The translations under genes were made by a program, and so were the position numbers. A stretch of 60,652 bases of DNA from Pseudomonas pudica (lineage in GTDB: Bacteria; Pseudomonadota; Gammaproteobacteria; Pseudomonadales; Pseudomonadaceae): positions 1 to 60,652 of the forward strand of contig NZ_JADLJS010000033.1 in assembly GCF_015680405.1 (NCBI RefSeq), written 5' to 3'. Positions 6,955-14,972 of the stretch are shown in pieces. The notes beneath the pieces are model-generated. The model made no database searches and was not told the origin of the DNA. It was given only the letters and a program-made list of their open reading frames with translations. The first letter of the stretch is position 1, and each line of letters starts with the position of its first letter.

Positions 6955-9156
6955 TCAGCCCGAATGGGCGATATGCCCTTCGCTCAGTTCATCCGCTGCT
7001 TCATCTTCCCCAGGCAGCGCGGTGATCACGCTGAAGTCGCTGATTTCCACCTGGCCACCGCCATAGCCCAGCAAATGGAAGGAAAACGCCTTGCGCGCGG
7101 TCGGGTTGTCGAAGCTGAACTCCATCTCCAGCGGCTCGTCGGTAGTGACTTTTACTTCGTCAGGCAAGCCCAGCGGTACGTCCTGCTCCAGCTGCTTTGC
7201 CTTGAGCTGGATATAGGCTGCGCGCCTGGGGTCCAGTGAACGTACCTTTACCCGTACGCGGGTATGCGAACCCTCGGGCATTTCCAGGTACTGGGCGCCG
7301 ATCAGGTTGTCGGCCCAGTCATCTTTGATGCGCTTGCGCAGCCGGATCGGCGATGGGCCACCGAACTGGTAACGCAGGTTGAGCGGTGTTTGCAGCAGGG
7401 ACTGGTCGAGCACCCCGGCAAGGGCGCCGATCTGCTGGCCGAGCAGGCTATCGCCCGGGCCCAGGTAACGTGCCTGGTCGGCGATGAAGCCCTCGCTGGC
7501 GTAGCGCCGGCAGCGCTGCTGGAAGTCGCATTCGGTGAAAACACCCTGGCCGTCGTGATAGCGCAGCATGCCGTTGGTGTAGGAGATCATCTCGCGACCG
7601 CTGTCGTAGTCGCGGTACAGCGAGCGACCGCCGAGCGCCATGGGGATGGGCAGGGCAAAGTAGTCGAGCAGGGAGGTGGCCAGGTCGATATGGCCATAGG
7701 TACCGCGCTTGATCCGTGGCAACTGCGCCTGCTCGGGTGCCAGGGTGAGGTTGAAGCCCCAGGACGAGGCCAGGCGCACACCGTCGATGCCGTGGGACTC
7801 GTCGGAAGTCACCACCACCAGGGTGTCCTTGAGTACGCCCTGGCGTTCGAGGTTGTCGAGGAATGTACCGAGTGCGTCGTCCAGGTAGGCGACTGCCGCC
7901 TGTTTCGGCGTGTCGTAGCGCTCCAGGTACTCGGTCGGTGCCGAGTACGGTTGGTGGGTGCCCACGGTGAGCAGGGTCAGCATCCACGGCTTGTCCTGCC
8001 TTTGCAGCTGGCCGACGTAATCCAGCGCACCTTCGAAGAAGGCGCGGTCATCCTTGCCCCAGGGGAAGTCCAGGTAGTTCTTGTTGCGGAACCACTCCTG
8101 GCCATGCACCGCGTCAAAGCCGATGTGCGGCATGATGCGGTCCTTGGCCATGAAGCGCAGGCCGGCGCCTTGCAGGTAGTGGGTAGTGAAGCCGGCCTGG
8201 CGCAACTGCGCCGGCAGGCAGGCCTGGTTGCGTTCGTTCTGGGTCAGCAGTTCCATGCCTTTGGGCGTGCCGTTGGCCAACTTGTCGTAATCACCGCACA
8301 GCATTGCGTACAGGCCACGGATGGTCTGGTGGGTGTGCAGTACGTAGTCCGGGGTGTTCATGCCGCGCTCGGCCCACTGGCTGAGCTTGGGCATCAGCTC
8401 TTCGTCGAAGCGGCTGTGCAAGGCCTGGCGGTTGGGCCGCAAATAGGCCCCGGGGATGCCTTCCACGGTGATGACCAGCAGGTTGCGGGCGTTGCCTGGC
8501 CCGGCGAGCAGGCGCTGGCCATGCAGGTCGGACTGGGTCAGACCAGTGCTGGCCATAGGGGTGAAAGTTTGTGTCCGGCCCATCCAGTCTTCGACCTGGC
8601 GCTGCAGGTTGCCGGCTCCGGCCGACAGCAGCTGGTGGGTGAGGTTGTATTGCCGCCATTGGTCGGCGTCGGAAGGTACCAGTTGCTGGCTGCCCCAATG
8701 GGCGCCGAACAGCAGCAGCGGAATGGCCCAGGCCGTGCGTGGCAGCGGCTGGCTGGGGTGGGTACGGCTGCGCCAGGCGCTGGCCAGCCAGGCCAACAGG
8801 CCGGCGCCCATGGCCCAGGGCAGCCAGGCATGGGCCAGGCCGCCACCGGTCGAGTTTTCCATGAACTGCGGGTCGACCAGGTAGGTCAGGTCGGCGCTGG
8901 TAGGCAAACGGCCCACCGCGCTCACCAGTTCGGCCGAAGCCACCCAAAGGGCCGACCAGGCCAGCAATACGGGGAGCGCCAGCCACCACGGCCGACGGTG
9001 CAACAGCAAGACCAGCAAGCTGCCGAGGGCGAGGTCGGACAGGTAACCGAGCGGGTTGGACCAACCCAGCATGGCGCGCGTACCCAGTGGGATCACCAGT
9101 ACCAGGGCCGCCAGGGCGACAAGCCGGGTACGTGGGTGGTCTGACAGGTTCTTCAC
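6955..9156 (-). CDS. LTA-synthase-like membrane phosphoglycerol transferase/sulfatase family protein
   Basis: This is a 733-residue inner-membrane enzyme of the alkaline-phosphatase superfamily. About four to five hydrophobic segments occupy residues 12-160, followed by a large periplasmic catalytic domain. Sulfatase/LTA-synthase features are visible: a metal-binding acidic residue Glu232 in VITVEGIPGA, the likely nucleophile Thr278 in HQTIRGLYAMLCG, and a later TSDESHGIDG segment with Asp and His metal ligands. Gram-negative relatives transfer phosphoglycerol or phosphoethanolamine to envelope glycans or glucans; the substrate here is not readable. GTG is the start, with GGGAT upstream. It follows fapF on the same strand after 136 bases. 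Confidence 0.8.
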   Translation of the reverse strand: MKNLSDHPRTRLVALAALVLVIPLGTRAMLGWSNPLGYLSDLALGSLLVLLLHRRPWWLALPVLLAWSALWVASAELVSAVGRLPTSADLTYLVDPQFMENSTGGGLAHAWLPWAMGAGLLAWLASAWRSRTHPSQPLPRTAWAIPLLLFGAHWGSQQLVPSDADQWRQYNLTHQLLSAGAGNLQRQVEDWMGRTQTFTPMASTGLTQSDLHGQRLLAGPGNARNLLVITVEGIPGAYLRPNRQALHSRFDEELMPKLSQWAERGMNTPDYVLHTHQTIRGLYAMLCGDYDKLANGTPKGMELLTQNERNQACLPAQLRQAGFTTHYLQGAGLRFMAKDRIMPHIGFDAVHGQEWFRNKNYLDFPWGKDDRAFFEGALDYVGQLQRQDKPWMLTLLTVGTHQPYSAPTEYLERYDTPKQAAVAYLDDALGTFLDNLERQGVLKDTLVVVTSDESHGIDGVRLASSWGFNLTLAPEQAQLPRIKRGTYGHIDLATSLLDYFALPIPMALGGRSLYRDYDSGREMISYTNGMLRYHDGQGVFTECDFQQRCRRYASEGFIADQARYLGPGDSLLGQQIGALAGVLDQSLLQTPLNLRYQFGGPSPIRLRKRIKDDWADNLIGAQYLEMPEGSHTRVRVKVRSLDPRRAAYIQLKAKQLEQDVPLGLPDEVKVTTDEPLEMEFSFDNPTARKAFSFHLLGYGGGQVEISDFSVITALPGEDEAADELSEGHIAHSG

Positions 9157-9292
9157 AAAAACATCCCTTTTGCCATTAAATCGTCATGCAACTGTGCTTG
9201 ATGATAACAGGCCGCGGCAGGGAAGGCGGGCCGGGGCAGGGGTGGTAACCAGGCGCGGGGCCCGTTCGCGCAGGCCCGGCCGATGGCAAGTA

Positions 9293-10573
9293 TCAGAAGT
9301 AGTAGGGGAATTTCAGGCTGAAGGAAAAGTCCGGTGCGTCATCGGTCAGACCAATGGCCAGGTTGGGCACGATGGTCAGGTTGTCGGTGGCGGCGAAGGT
9401 CATGCCGATGTTGAAGTTGGCTGCGTTGTAGTCGCTGTTGGAGATCGACTGCCAGTCGCCGCCATCCGGTTTTATCTTGCTCTTGCGGGCGAACTGGTCG
9501 GACACCGAGAACGACATGCTCATCTTCTCGTTCAGGGCAAAGGCGATACCGCCGCCGATCTGCCACGAGTCGCCCAGCTTCACATCGCCGGGCACCTTGC
9601 TGTTGACCTGTGGGCTGATGTCACTGAACGAGTCCTCCATGTTGTAGGTGTAGGACAGGCTGCCGAACAACACGGCCGGGTCGAACGTCTTGACCAGCGA
9701 GATGCCCGGCGTGATCGACCAGACGCCGTTGCCGGTCGGCAGGCTTTCCGGTACCGACAGGTTGTCGTTGCCTTCGACCTGGCGCAGTTTGATGCCATAA
9801 GGGTCTTTGCCGGTCGGCGCCTTGATGCGCAAGGTAGCGACGGCGTCAGGCCAGGTCTCGTCTTCGTCGAGGAACTTGTAGGCGATGCCGACGTTGACGT
9901 CGCCGATCTCTGGGTCGCGGGTTACGGTTTCGTCCGAGGTGCTCGCCCCGGCGCCCCCTGCACCGCCGGAAGAGTAGGTGGATTCGCGGTACACCACCGG
10001 GACGTTGATATCGAACTGCCAGCGCTGGGCGAGGTTGTAGCGGGCAGTCATGTCCAGGGTCCAGTTATCTGCCTTCACCCGGTCAAGGTTGATACTGCCG
10101 AGGAAGATCGAGTCCAGTGCCAGGAAGCCGTTGAGCACCAGCGCCCGGGTATCGTAATGGGTATAGGTGACACCGGTCTCGAAGCTGAACTTGCCGCCGC
10201 CGAAAAAGCCGCTGGCCTCGTCGTACAGGTTGGACACGCTCTGAGCCGGTTCAGCGTCAGCGGTGAGCGCCTGGCCATAGGAGCTGCCGGTGGTACCCGG
10301 TGCGCCCGAAGCCACCGTCTGTGCGCCCTTGACCCCTTCAGCCGGGGACTTGACCAGGCGTTTGGGCGGTGGTGCTGTCGGGGTTTCCTCTACCTGGCGC
10401 ACGCGCTGCTCCAGCACCATCAGCGCTTGCTGCTGGGCTTCGTAGCGGCGTTTCAGTTCCATCAGTTCCTGCTTGAGAGCCTCGACCTGAGGGTCGGCTG
10501 CGGCGTAGAGCAATGTGGCCGGGGCCAAGGTGGTCAAACACACAAAAGCTTTGAGCGATAAAGATCGGTGCAT
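9293..10573 (-). CDS. fapF: Functional amyloid outer-membrane transporter FapF
   Basis: FapF is the trimeric outer-membrane channel through which amyloid subunits are secreted. The 426-residue product has a signal peptide (about 1-25), then a periplasmic coiled coil (EALKQELMELKRRYEAQQQA region), a Pro/Ala-rich plug-linker, and a beta-barrel domain ending in FSLKFPYYF. A terminal Phe is the usual signal for BAM-mediated insertion. The ATG at 10573 is preceded by AGGGACGG and gives a proper signal peptide; an in-frame ATG at 10630 would overlap the fapE stop and is disfavoured. It is the last gene of the fap operon. Confidence 0.93.
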   Translation of the reverse strand: MHRSLSLKAFVCLTTLAPATLLYAAADPQVEALKQELMELKRRYEAQQQALMVLEQRVRQVEETPTAPPPKRLVKSPAEGVKGAQTVASGAPGTTGSSYGQALTADAEPAQSVSNLYDEASGFFGGGKFSFETGVTYTHYDTRALVLNGFLALDSIFLGSINLDRVKADNWTLDMTARYNLAQRWQFDINVPVVYRESTYSSGGAGGAGASTSDETVTRDPEIGDVNVGIAYKFLDEDETWPDAVATLRIKAPTGKDPYGIKLRQVEGNDNLSVPESLPTGNGVWSITPGISLVKTFDPAVLFGSLSYTYNMEDSFSDISPQVNSKVPGDVKLGDSWQIGGGIAFALNEKMSMSFSVSDQFARKSKIKPDGGDWQSISNSDYNAANFNIGMTFAATDNLTIVPNLAIGLTDDAPDFSFSLKFPYYF

Positions 10574-10619
10574 GGAATTGCCGTCCCTGCCGACTACTTT
10601 TGATGAGACTGAGCGTAGA

Positions 10620-11372
10620 TCAGTATCCAAATGTGCGAAGACCTTTGAGCTGATCGAGGCTATCGTTCAGCGACGCGGCGGTTGGCACGCTTTCGCGCAT
10701 CACCACATTGAGGGTGGTGACGTTATTGACCCGGTTGCCGTTGCCCAGCAGCGTCGAGTTCTGCATCAGGCCACCCTGCGCCAGGCGCTGCATGCTGCTG
10801 CCCTGGTTGTTGCTGGCACTGATGTTGAACTGCACCCCTGCGCCGCTGGCGGACACGCTCAGTGCACCTGCGCCGTTTGCCCCCGTCAGCGTCTGGCCGT
10901 TGGCCAGCGCCTGGCCCTGTGGCTGCCCGGTGGGCGCCTGGTCGGCCTTGGAGACATTGATCGCAACATTGTTGTAGGCGGTATTGTTGTCGCCAGCTGC
11001 GCGTACCACCTGGGTCACACCCTCTGTGGTGTTGAGGCCGGCACCGCCTGTAACGGTACCGGTACCCGGTGCCGTGGTTCCAGCAGACGCCGTGCCAGTG
11101 CCGCTTTCGTCAACCAACGACACATAGAATTGCGGTTTGATGGTCGACTGCTGAATCTGCATCGTGCTCGTCGCACCGATCATGTCCCCTTTGGCATTCT
11201 GCCAGGTGCTGGACATGACGATACCGAAACTCACGATCCGCCCGGGCATCACGTAGCGGCCACGCAGGCTCGCCAGCTCGTGGTCCTTCAACTCGATGGG
11301 CTTGAACGTTTCGGCATGGGTAGGAAGGCTGACGGTCAGGCATGCAATTGCAAGCCAGAATGCATTCTTCAT
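10620..11372 (-). CDS. fapE: Fap amyloid-associated protein FapE
   Basis: FapE is a 250-residue exported protein (signal peptide about 1-20, ending THA) found as a minor component associated with Fap fibrils. The family features are the segment LASLRGRYVMPGRIVSFGIVM after the signal and a C-terminal region rich in Asn, Gln and Ser with VNNVTTLNVVMRES. A Gly/Thr/Ala-rich low-complexity stretch lies around residues 90-115. GGGGAG precedes the ATG. The role within the fibre is not established from sequence. Confidence 0.9.
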   Translation of the reverse strand: MKNAFWLAIACLTVSLPTHAETFKPIELKDHELASLRGRYVMPGRIVSFGIVMSSTWQNAKGDMIGATSTMQIQQSTIKPQFYVSLVDESGTGTASAGTTAPGTGTVTGGAGLNTTEGVTQVVRAAGDNNTAYNNVAINVSKADQAPTGQPQGQALANGQTLTGANGAGALSVSASGAGVQFNISASNNQGSSMQRLAQGGLMQNSTLLGNGNRVNNVTTLNVVMRESVPTAASLNDSLDQLKGLRTFGY

Positions 11373-11416
11373 TGGGGTACTCCCCGGAGCCTCGTGCTCC
11401 TTGTCGTTGCAAGAAG

Positions 11417-12097
11417 TTAGAAGAAGTCGCTTTTGATGAACCCGAAATCCAGCAGTTCTGCATCACGTACCGGAGTGAAGTTGCTCACCCGGCCCTTGGC
11501 AGTCAGGGGTAGCGGCGGGTCGAGCAGGACATTGTTCTTGTCGTAGCCCTGGCCGATGACGGCGAAGATGATGCCGTTCCAGCCCTTGAGAAAATCGTCG
11601 ACCTTGTAGCGTTTGTGGCCCAGTACTGGGTCACCGATGTACACCCAGCCCTTGTCGACCTTCTGCATGACCACGAAGTGCTTGTAGCCGCGCACCTCCA
11701 TCAGCACCACGACCGGAATCCGCACGCTGTGCAGGGTCTCGGGTGCCACCCGGTAGCCACGGGCACGCATCCCCAGGCTTTCCACGTAGCGTTTCATGTC
11801 GAGCATCGAGAAGCCTTGCGTGCGCACCAGGTCCTGGTCGGCGTGGGCCAGCATGCCTTCGATGATCTGTTGTTCGTCCACGTCCAGCCAGTAGGCCTGG
11901 CGCAGGATGGTGGCCAGCGCGGCTGCGCCGCAGCTGAAGTCGGTCTTCTGTTGCACCAGGTCGGCGAACTTGCGCTCGCGTATGCTCTGGATGGGCTTGA
12001 ACACCACGGCGCCGCCCGGCAGGACGGACAGCGGCATTTGTGCCGCTTCGCTCACGCTGGCCAGGCACAGCAAAAACGCCAGGGCAATGATGCGCAT
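11417..12097 (-). CDS. fapD: Fap C39-type peptidase FapD
   Basis: FapD is a periplasmic C39-family cysteine protease required for Fap secretion. The 226-residue protein has a signal peptide (1-18) and the papain-like triad in order: Cys56 in KTDFSCGAAALATIL, His140 in GYKHFVVM and Asp156 in IGDPVLG. The start at 12097 follows GGAAGG; an in-frame ATG at 12154 sits inside the terminator hairpin behind fapC and is rejected. It lies downstream of that terminator, so its expression probably depends on read-through. Confidence 0.93.
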   Translation of the reverse strand: MRIIALAFLLCLASVSEAAQMPLSVLPGGAVVFKPIQSIRERKFADLVQQKTDFSCGAAALATILRQAYWLDVDEQQIIEGMLAHADQDLVRTQGFSMLDMKRYVESLGMRARGYRVAPETLHSVRIPVVVLMEVRGYKHFVVMQKVDKGWVYIGDPVLGHKRYKVDDFLKGWNGIIFAVIGQGYDKNNVLLDPPLPLTAKGRVSNFTPVRDAELLDFGFIKSDFF

Positions 12098-12120
12098 GAT
12101 CGGATGCCTTCCGGGTCTGT

Positions 12121-12149
12121 TGAAGAAAGGCCCCCCGAAGGGGGCCTCA
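12121..12149 (-). terminator. Intrinsic terminator/attenuator between fapC and fapD
   Basis: Reading on the minus strand, a GGCCCCC / GGGGGCC stem with a 4-base loop is followed by TTTCTTC, 13 bases after the fapC stop and 31 bases before the fapD start. It has the form of a factor-independent terminator inside an operon, which would make fapABC transcripts more abundant than fapDEF transcripts. Confidence 0.75.
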
Positions 12150-12159
12150 AGCACAGCGA

Positions 12160-13611
12160 TCAGAACGAGGTGTTGGAGATGGCCAGCGAGTTGCTCTGCT
12201 GGTTGCCCACACCGGCCGCCACGTTCACGCCCAGGTTGCCGCTGCCACCGTTCACCGAACCGCTAAGGGTTGCAGTGTTGGTAACAGGGTTGGCCCAGCC
12301 GGTCGGGGTCAGCACTTGGAAGGACACGGTATTGCTCAAGTCGTAGGCACTGCTTTCGCTGTAGCTCTTCGACACGTCGTTCGACGATTGAGACGATTTC
12401 TCGCCAGACTTTTCAAACGCCGATTCCGATGCATTGGCATAGGACGACTCGTGAGCCTTCTCATACGAGGAGTCGCGAGACTTCTCGTAGCTCGATTGGC
12501 GGGCCTTGTCGTACGACGAGTCGAACGCCTTCTCGAACGACGCGTCGTGCGAGCTTTCCCGCGAACGGTCGACATCCACATTGAGCGAGGCATTGAGCGA
12601 GGCATCGAAGCTGTCGGTGCGGGTACGTTCGCGACGGCCGTCATCGGTGGTCACGGTACGGGTCGCATCGGCAGCAGCGGCCAGGGTGGCGTTCAGGCTG
12701 GAGCTGCTGGACGAACTGGCGTTGCTGGCCATGGAACCACTGGCATTCCAGCTATTGGAGCCGCTGGCAGTGGAACTGCGCGAACCACTGGCGTTCATGC
12801 TGCTCGAACCGCTGGAGTTCCAGCCACTGGACCCGCTGGAGCTGGCGCTTTGCGAGCCGGCCACGCTGAAGCTCGAGGACGAGCTGCGGTCGTCAGTCGA
12901 ATTGAACGTGCCCTCACGCGAGCTGGAGCCGCTCTTGGTAGTGGTGATGGTCAGCGTATCCACCCGGTAGGTGCGGTCGGCGCCGTTGTTCACCGTCAGG
13001 CCTGGGCCGTTCTGGTCGGCAGTGGCGGTGGCAGTGGCATTACCCAGCGGGGCGCCGGTGTTGGCGATGGCCATGGTGTTCTTCTGCTGGTTCAGGTCGC
13101 CGCCAGCGATGTTGATGCCGACGTTACCCTCCGCACCATCGGCCGAGCCGGTCATGACTGCCGAGTTCTGGGTGGACCAGTTGTCGACACGGTTATTGTT
13201 GCTGAACTGGCGCACATCAGCGGTGGCTTCGGCGGTGCCGAACACGAAGCTGTTGTCCAGGCTGGACTCGGACGATGCATTGGCAATGGCCGCAGCATTG
13301 TCCTGCTGGTTGCCGTTACCGGCTGCCACGTTGACACCCACGTTGCCACTTGCGCCCGTGGCCGAGCTGCTCATTTCGGCTTCGTTGATGGTGCCTTGGT
13401 TGGTGATGGTATTACCCGTGCTGCTTTGGCTGTCCATGGCGTTGGCTGTGGCATACACAGGGATCCTGGTGGGAGGAGGGGTGTGATGCCCGTTATTGTG
13501 GTGACCATTGTGGTGCCCGCCACGCCGGTCGTTCTGATCAGCTTGTACAGCAACAGCCATGACCGCAGCAATTGCGAAAACCAGAGGCTTGATTGCCATC
13601 GAGGGTTTCAT
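12160..13611 (-). CDS. fapC: Major functional amyloid subunit FapC, long-linker form
   Basis: FapC is the main fibre-forming subunit of Pseudomonas functional amyloid. The 483-residue protein has a signal peptide (1-24), a His-rich segment (29-43, HHNGHHNNGHH), and three imperfect amyloid repeats: R1 near 86-112, R2 near 158-185 and R3 near 454-481, each of the form GNxGxNxAxGxxNQQxN. Linker L1 is about 45 residues and L2 about 268. L2 contains a Ser-rich tract (227-305) and a run of 8-residue units such as SSYEKSRD and SSYEKAHE (365-404). The FapC of P. fluorescens UK4, as I remember it, is near 250 residues with a C-terminal CxxC; here there is no cysteine at all. GGAGAATCACC precedes the ATG. 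Confidence 0.92.
   Translation of the reverse strand: MKPSMAIKPLVFAIAAVMAVAVQADQNDRRGGHHNGHHNNGHHTPPPTRIPVYATANAMDSQSSTGNTITNQGTINEAEMSSSATGASGNVGVNVAAGNGNQQDNAAAIANASSESSLDNSFVFGTAEATADVRQFSNNNRVDNWSTQNSAVMTGSADGAEGNVGINIAGGDLNQQKNTMAIANTGAPLGNATATATADQNGPGLTVNNGADRTYRVDTLTITTTKSGSSSREGTFNSTDDRSSSSSFSVAGSQSASSSGSSGWNSSGSSSMNASGSRSSTASGSNSWNASGSMASNASSSSSSSLNATLAAAADATRTVTTDDGRRERTRTDSFDASLNASLNVDVDRSRESSHDASFEKAFDSSYDKARQSSYEKSRDSSYEKAHESSYANASESAFEKSGEKSSQSSNDVSKSYSESSAYDLSNTVSFQVLTPTGWANPVTNTATLSGSVNGGSGNLGVNVAAGVGNQQSNSLAISNTSF
12400..12555 (-). repeat. Octapeptide-coding tandem repeat in fapC linker L2
   Basis: This part of fapC encodes residues 353-404 with at least five consecutive 8-residue units (SSYDKARQ, SSYEKSRD, SSYEKAHE, SSYANASE, SAFEKSGE). 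Such a period can change unit number by slippage without breaking the frame. Confidence 0.75.
12697..12933 (-). repeat. Ser/Gly/Asn-rich low-complexity tract in fapC linker L2
   Basis: This encodes residues 227-305, dominated by Ser with recurring WNSSGSSS, MNASGSRS and WNASGSMA motifs. The DNA shows related repeats of the type GAACCACTGGCGTT. It appears intrinsically disordered. Confidence 0.75.
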
Positions 13612-13659
13612 GGTGATTCTCCGTACGATTAGGTTAAGTGTCGTTCTTGACTGGAAGGG

Positions 13660-14238
13660 TCAATCCGCGACCCGGATGCTCAGGGTGTTGGCCATGCGGT
13701 TTCCCACCCCGGCACTCTGGTTCAACTGAATCACTCCACGGCTACCGGTGAAGGCCTGGTCACTGGTGGTGACCTGGCGATGGCCAGTTGAAGTGTCAAT
13801 CGGACCGGAGTTGTTGAGCAGCGCCACGTTCTGTTGCATGAGGACGCTGTCGTCGATGGTTTGCGGCTGCGCACCGATACTGATGCTCAGTGCGTTGGCT
13901 TGCTGGGTGTTGGCACCGGCGCTCTGGTTGACCCCCAGTGCGCCGCTACCGTTGCTGAAGGCGTCGCCCTGTATGGTCGAGCGTGCGTTCATTGTGGGGG
14001 CTGCAGGGGTGTTCAGGCGCTGGCGAATCTGCGTGGTGGCGCTGGCCTCGGGCCCGACCGCGAAGGCGCGCGCGTTGGCCTGTTGCTGTTGGTCACCGGC
14101 CGCCTGGTTGACCGACAGGTTGCCCTGGTAACGGCTGCCCGAGCTGTCGATGTCGGCGTTGTTGATCACGGGAACCGGGGATTGCGCGAAGGTCGATGTA
14201 CTGCACAGCGTGACCAGGATCAGCAGCGTGTGCTTCAT
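13660..14238 (-). CDS. fapB: Minor functional amyloid subunit / nucleator FapB
   Basis: FapB is a minor fibre component thought to nucleate FapC. The 192-residue protein has a signal peptide (1-18) and three amyloid repeats, NLSVNQAAGDQQQQANARA (about 39-57), ALGVNQSAGANTQQANALS (about 98-116) and VIQLNQSAGVGNRMANTLS (about 171-189). The Q/N-rich repeat core matches that of FapC while the linkers differ. Its ATG lies one base after the fapA stop (TGAGATG), and GGAGGC lies within the end of fapA, so fapA and fapB translation is coupled. Confidence 0.92.
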   Translation of the reverse strand: MKHTLLILVTLCSTSTFAQSPVPVINNADIDSSGSRYQGNLSVNQAAGDQQQQANARAFAVGPEASATTQIRQRLNTPAAPTMNARSTIQGDAFSNGSGALGVNQSAGANTQQANALSISIGAQPQTIDDSVLMQQNVALLNNSGPIDTSTGHRQVTTSDQAFTGSRGVIQLNQSAGVGNRMANTLSIRVAD

Positions 14239-14239
14239 C

Positions 14240-14674
14240 TCACTTGCCTCCGGTCAGGATCTGCAGCGGTGCCAGGCCGCGCTGTACGCTCGAATTGACC
14301 ATGTTCGAGATGCCATTGCCCGAGCCCGTGCCGCGGCCACCGGCCAGGTTGGGCAGTTGGGACTGGTTGTTGAGGTTGCCGCCCAGGTTGTTGGTCTGCT
14401 GGGTAATCAAGGTGCTGATACCCGCACCGCTGCTGATGTTGGCGAAGTCGCCATCACTCAGTTCGTTGGTTTGCTTGAGGATGTGCGCGGAAGGGTTGGC
14501 ATTGACGGTGGTGGGGTTGGGGTCGGGTCGTAACGGCGGGACAACGGCGTTGCGTGTCTGCACGTCACGGGTTATCACGATGATGCCGTTGTCGGCCTGG
14601 GCCGTAAGGCTCAACGAGCCCAGCACAGAGCCCATCAGCAACAGGTAATAGAGGCGTTTGTCAGTTTTCCTCAC
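14240..14674 (-). CDS. fapA: Fap amyloid operon protein FapA
   Basis: FapA is a 144-residue periplasmic protein proposed to act as a chaperone controlling FapB/FapC distribution in the fibre. It has a signal peptide (about 1-27, ending AQA) and an Asn/Gln/Ser-rich mature part including NPSAHILKQTNELSDGDFANIS. The start is GTG at 14674 with GGAGTT 7 bases upstream; the next in-frame ATG would remove half the signal peptide. It is the first gene of the fapABCDEF operon. Confidence 0.87.
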   Translation of the reverse strand: MRKTDKRLYYLLLMGSVLGSLSLTAQADNGIIVITRDVQTRNAVVPPLRPDPNPTTVNANPSAHILKQTNELSDGDFANISSGAGISTLITQQTNNLGGNLNNQSQLPNLAGGRGTGSGNGISNMVNSSVQRGLAPLQILTGGK

Positions 14675-14972
14675 GACGGCAACTCCTTCAATGAGCGCTG
14701 GCCTTGATCAGCGATGTGAACGAGGGAGCAGAAGGTGTGCCGCTTTTGAGAAGCGTTTGCAGATCAAAAGGTTAAGGTGAGTACCATGACAAGCTGCGGC
14801 GTATTCTGTCTCAGGATTGAAACAGGCAGCCGCTGGCGGTGCGGGCAAAGCCAGTGTCGGCCTTGATTGGAAGGGTTTTTGCAGGAGTGTTTCAGCGCCT
14901 TGACACTACTTTCGAGGCCCCGCGAGGGCCCATGTTTTCAGGGGCTTCGCCCCTTGGGGGTGTGTCAGTGGG
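14675..14972. other. Intergenic region between the nadR-like gene and fapA
   Basis: About 300 bases contain no convincing gene. Two hairpins, GGCCC/GGGCC at 14916-14930 and GGGGC/GCCCC at 14941-14953, sit just downstream of the nadR-like stop and probably end that transcript, although no clear T-run follows. The fap promoter must lie between about 14690 and 14900, but I cannot name it with confidence. Confidence 0.6.

Noticed and set aside
7264..9144. A 626-codon open frame antisense to the LTA-synthase-like gene
   Set aside because: It is a shadow frame with His/Val/Gln-rich composition.
12316..13632. A 438-codon open frame antisense to fapC
   Set aside because: Its Gly/Arg/Val-rich sequence is the mirror of the Ser/Asn-rich FapC linker; there is no independent coding sign.
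14855..14880. Possible sigma-54 promoter for fapA on the minus strand
   Set aside because: The -12 TTTGC is good but the -24 GG is GA, which RpoN rarely tolerates.
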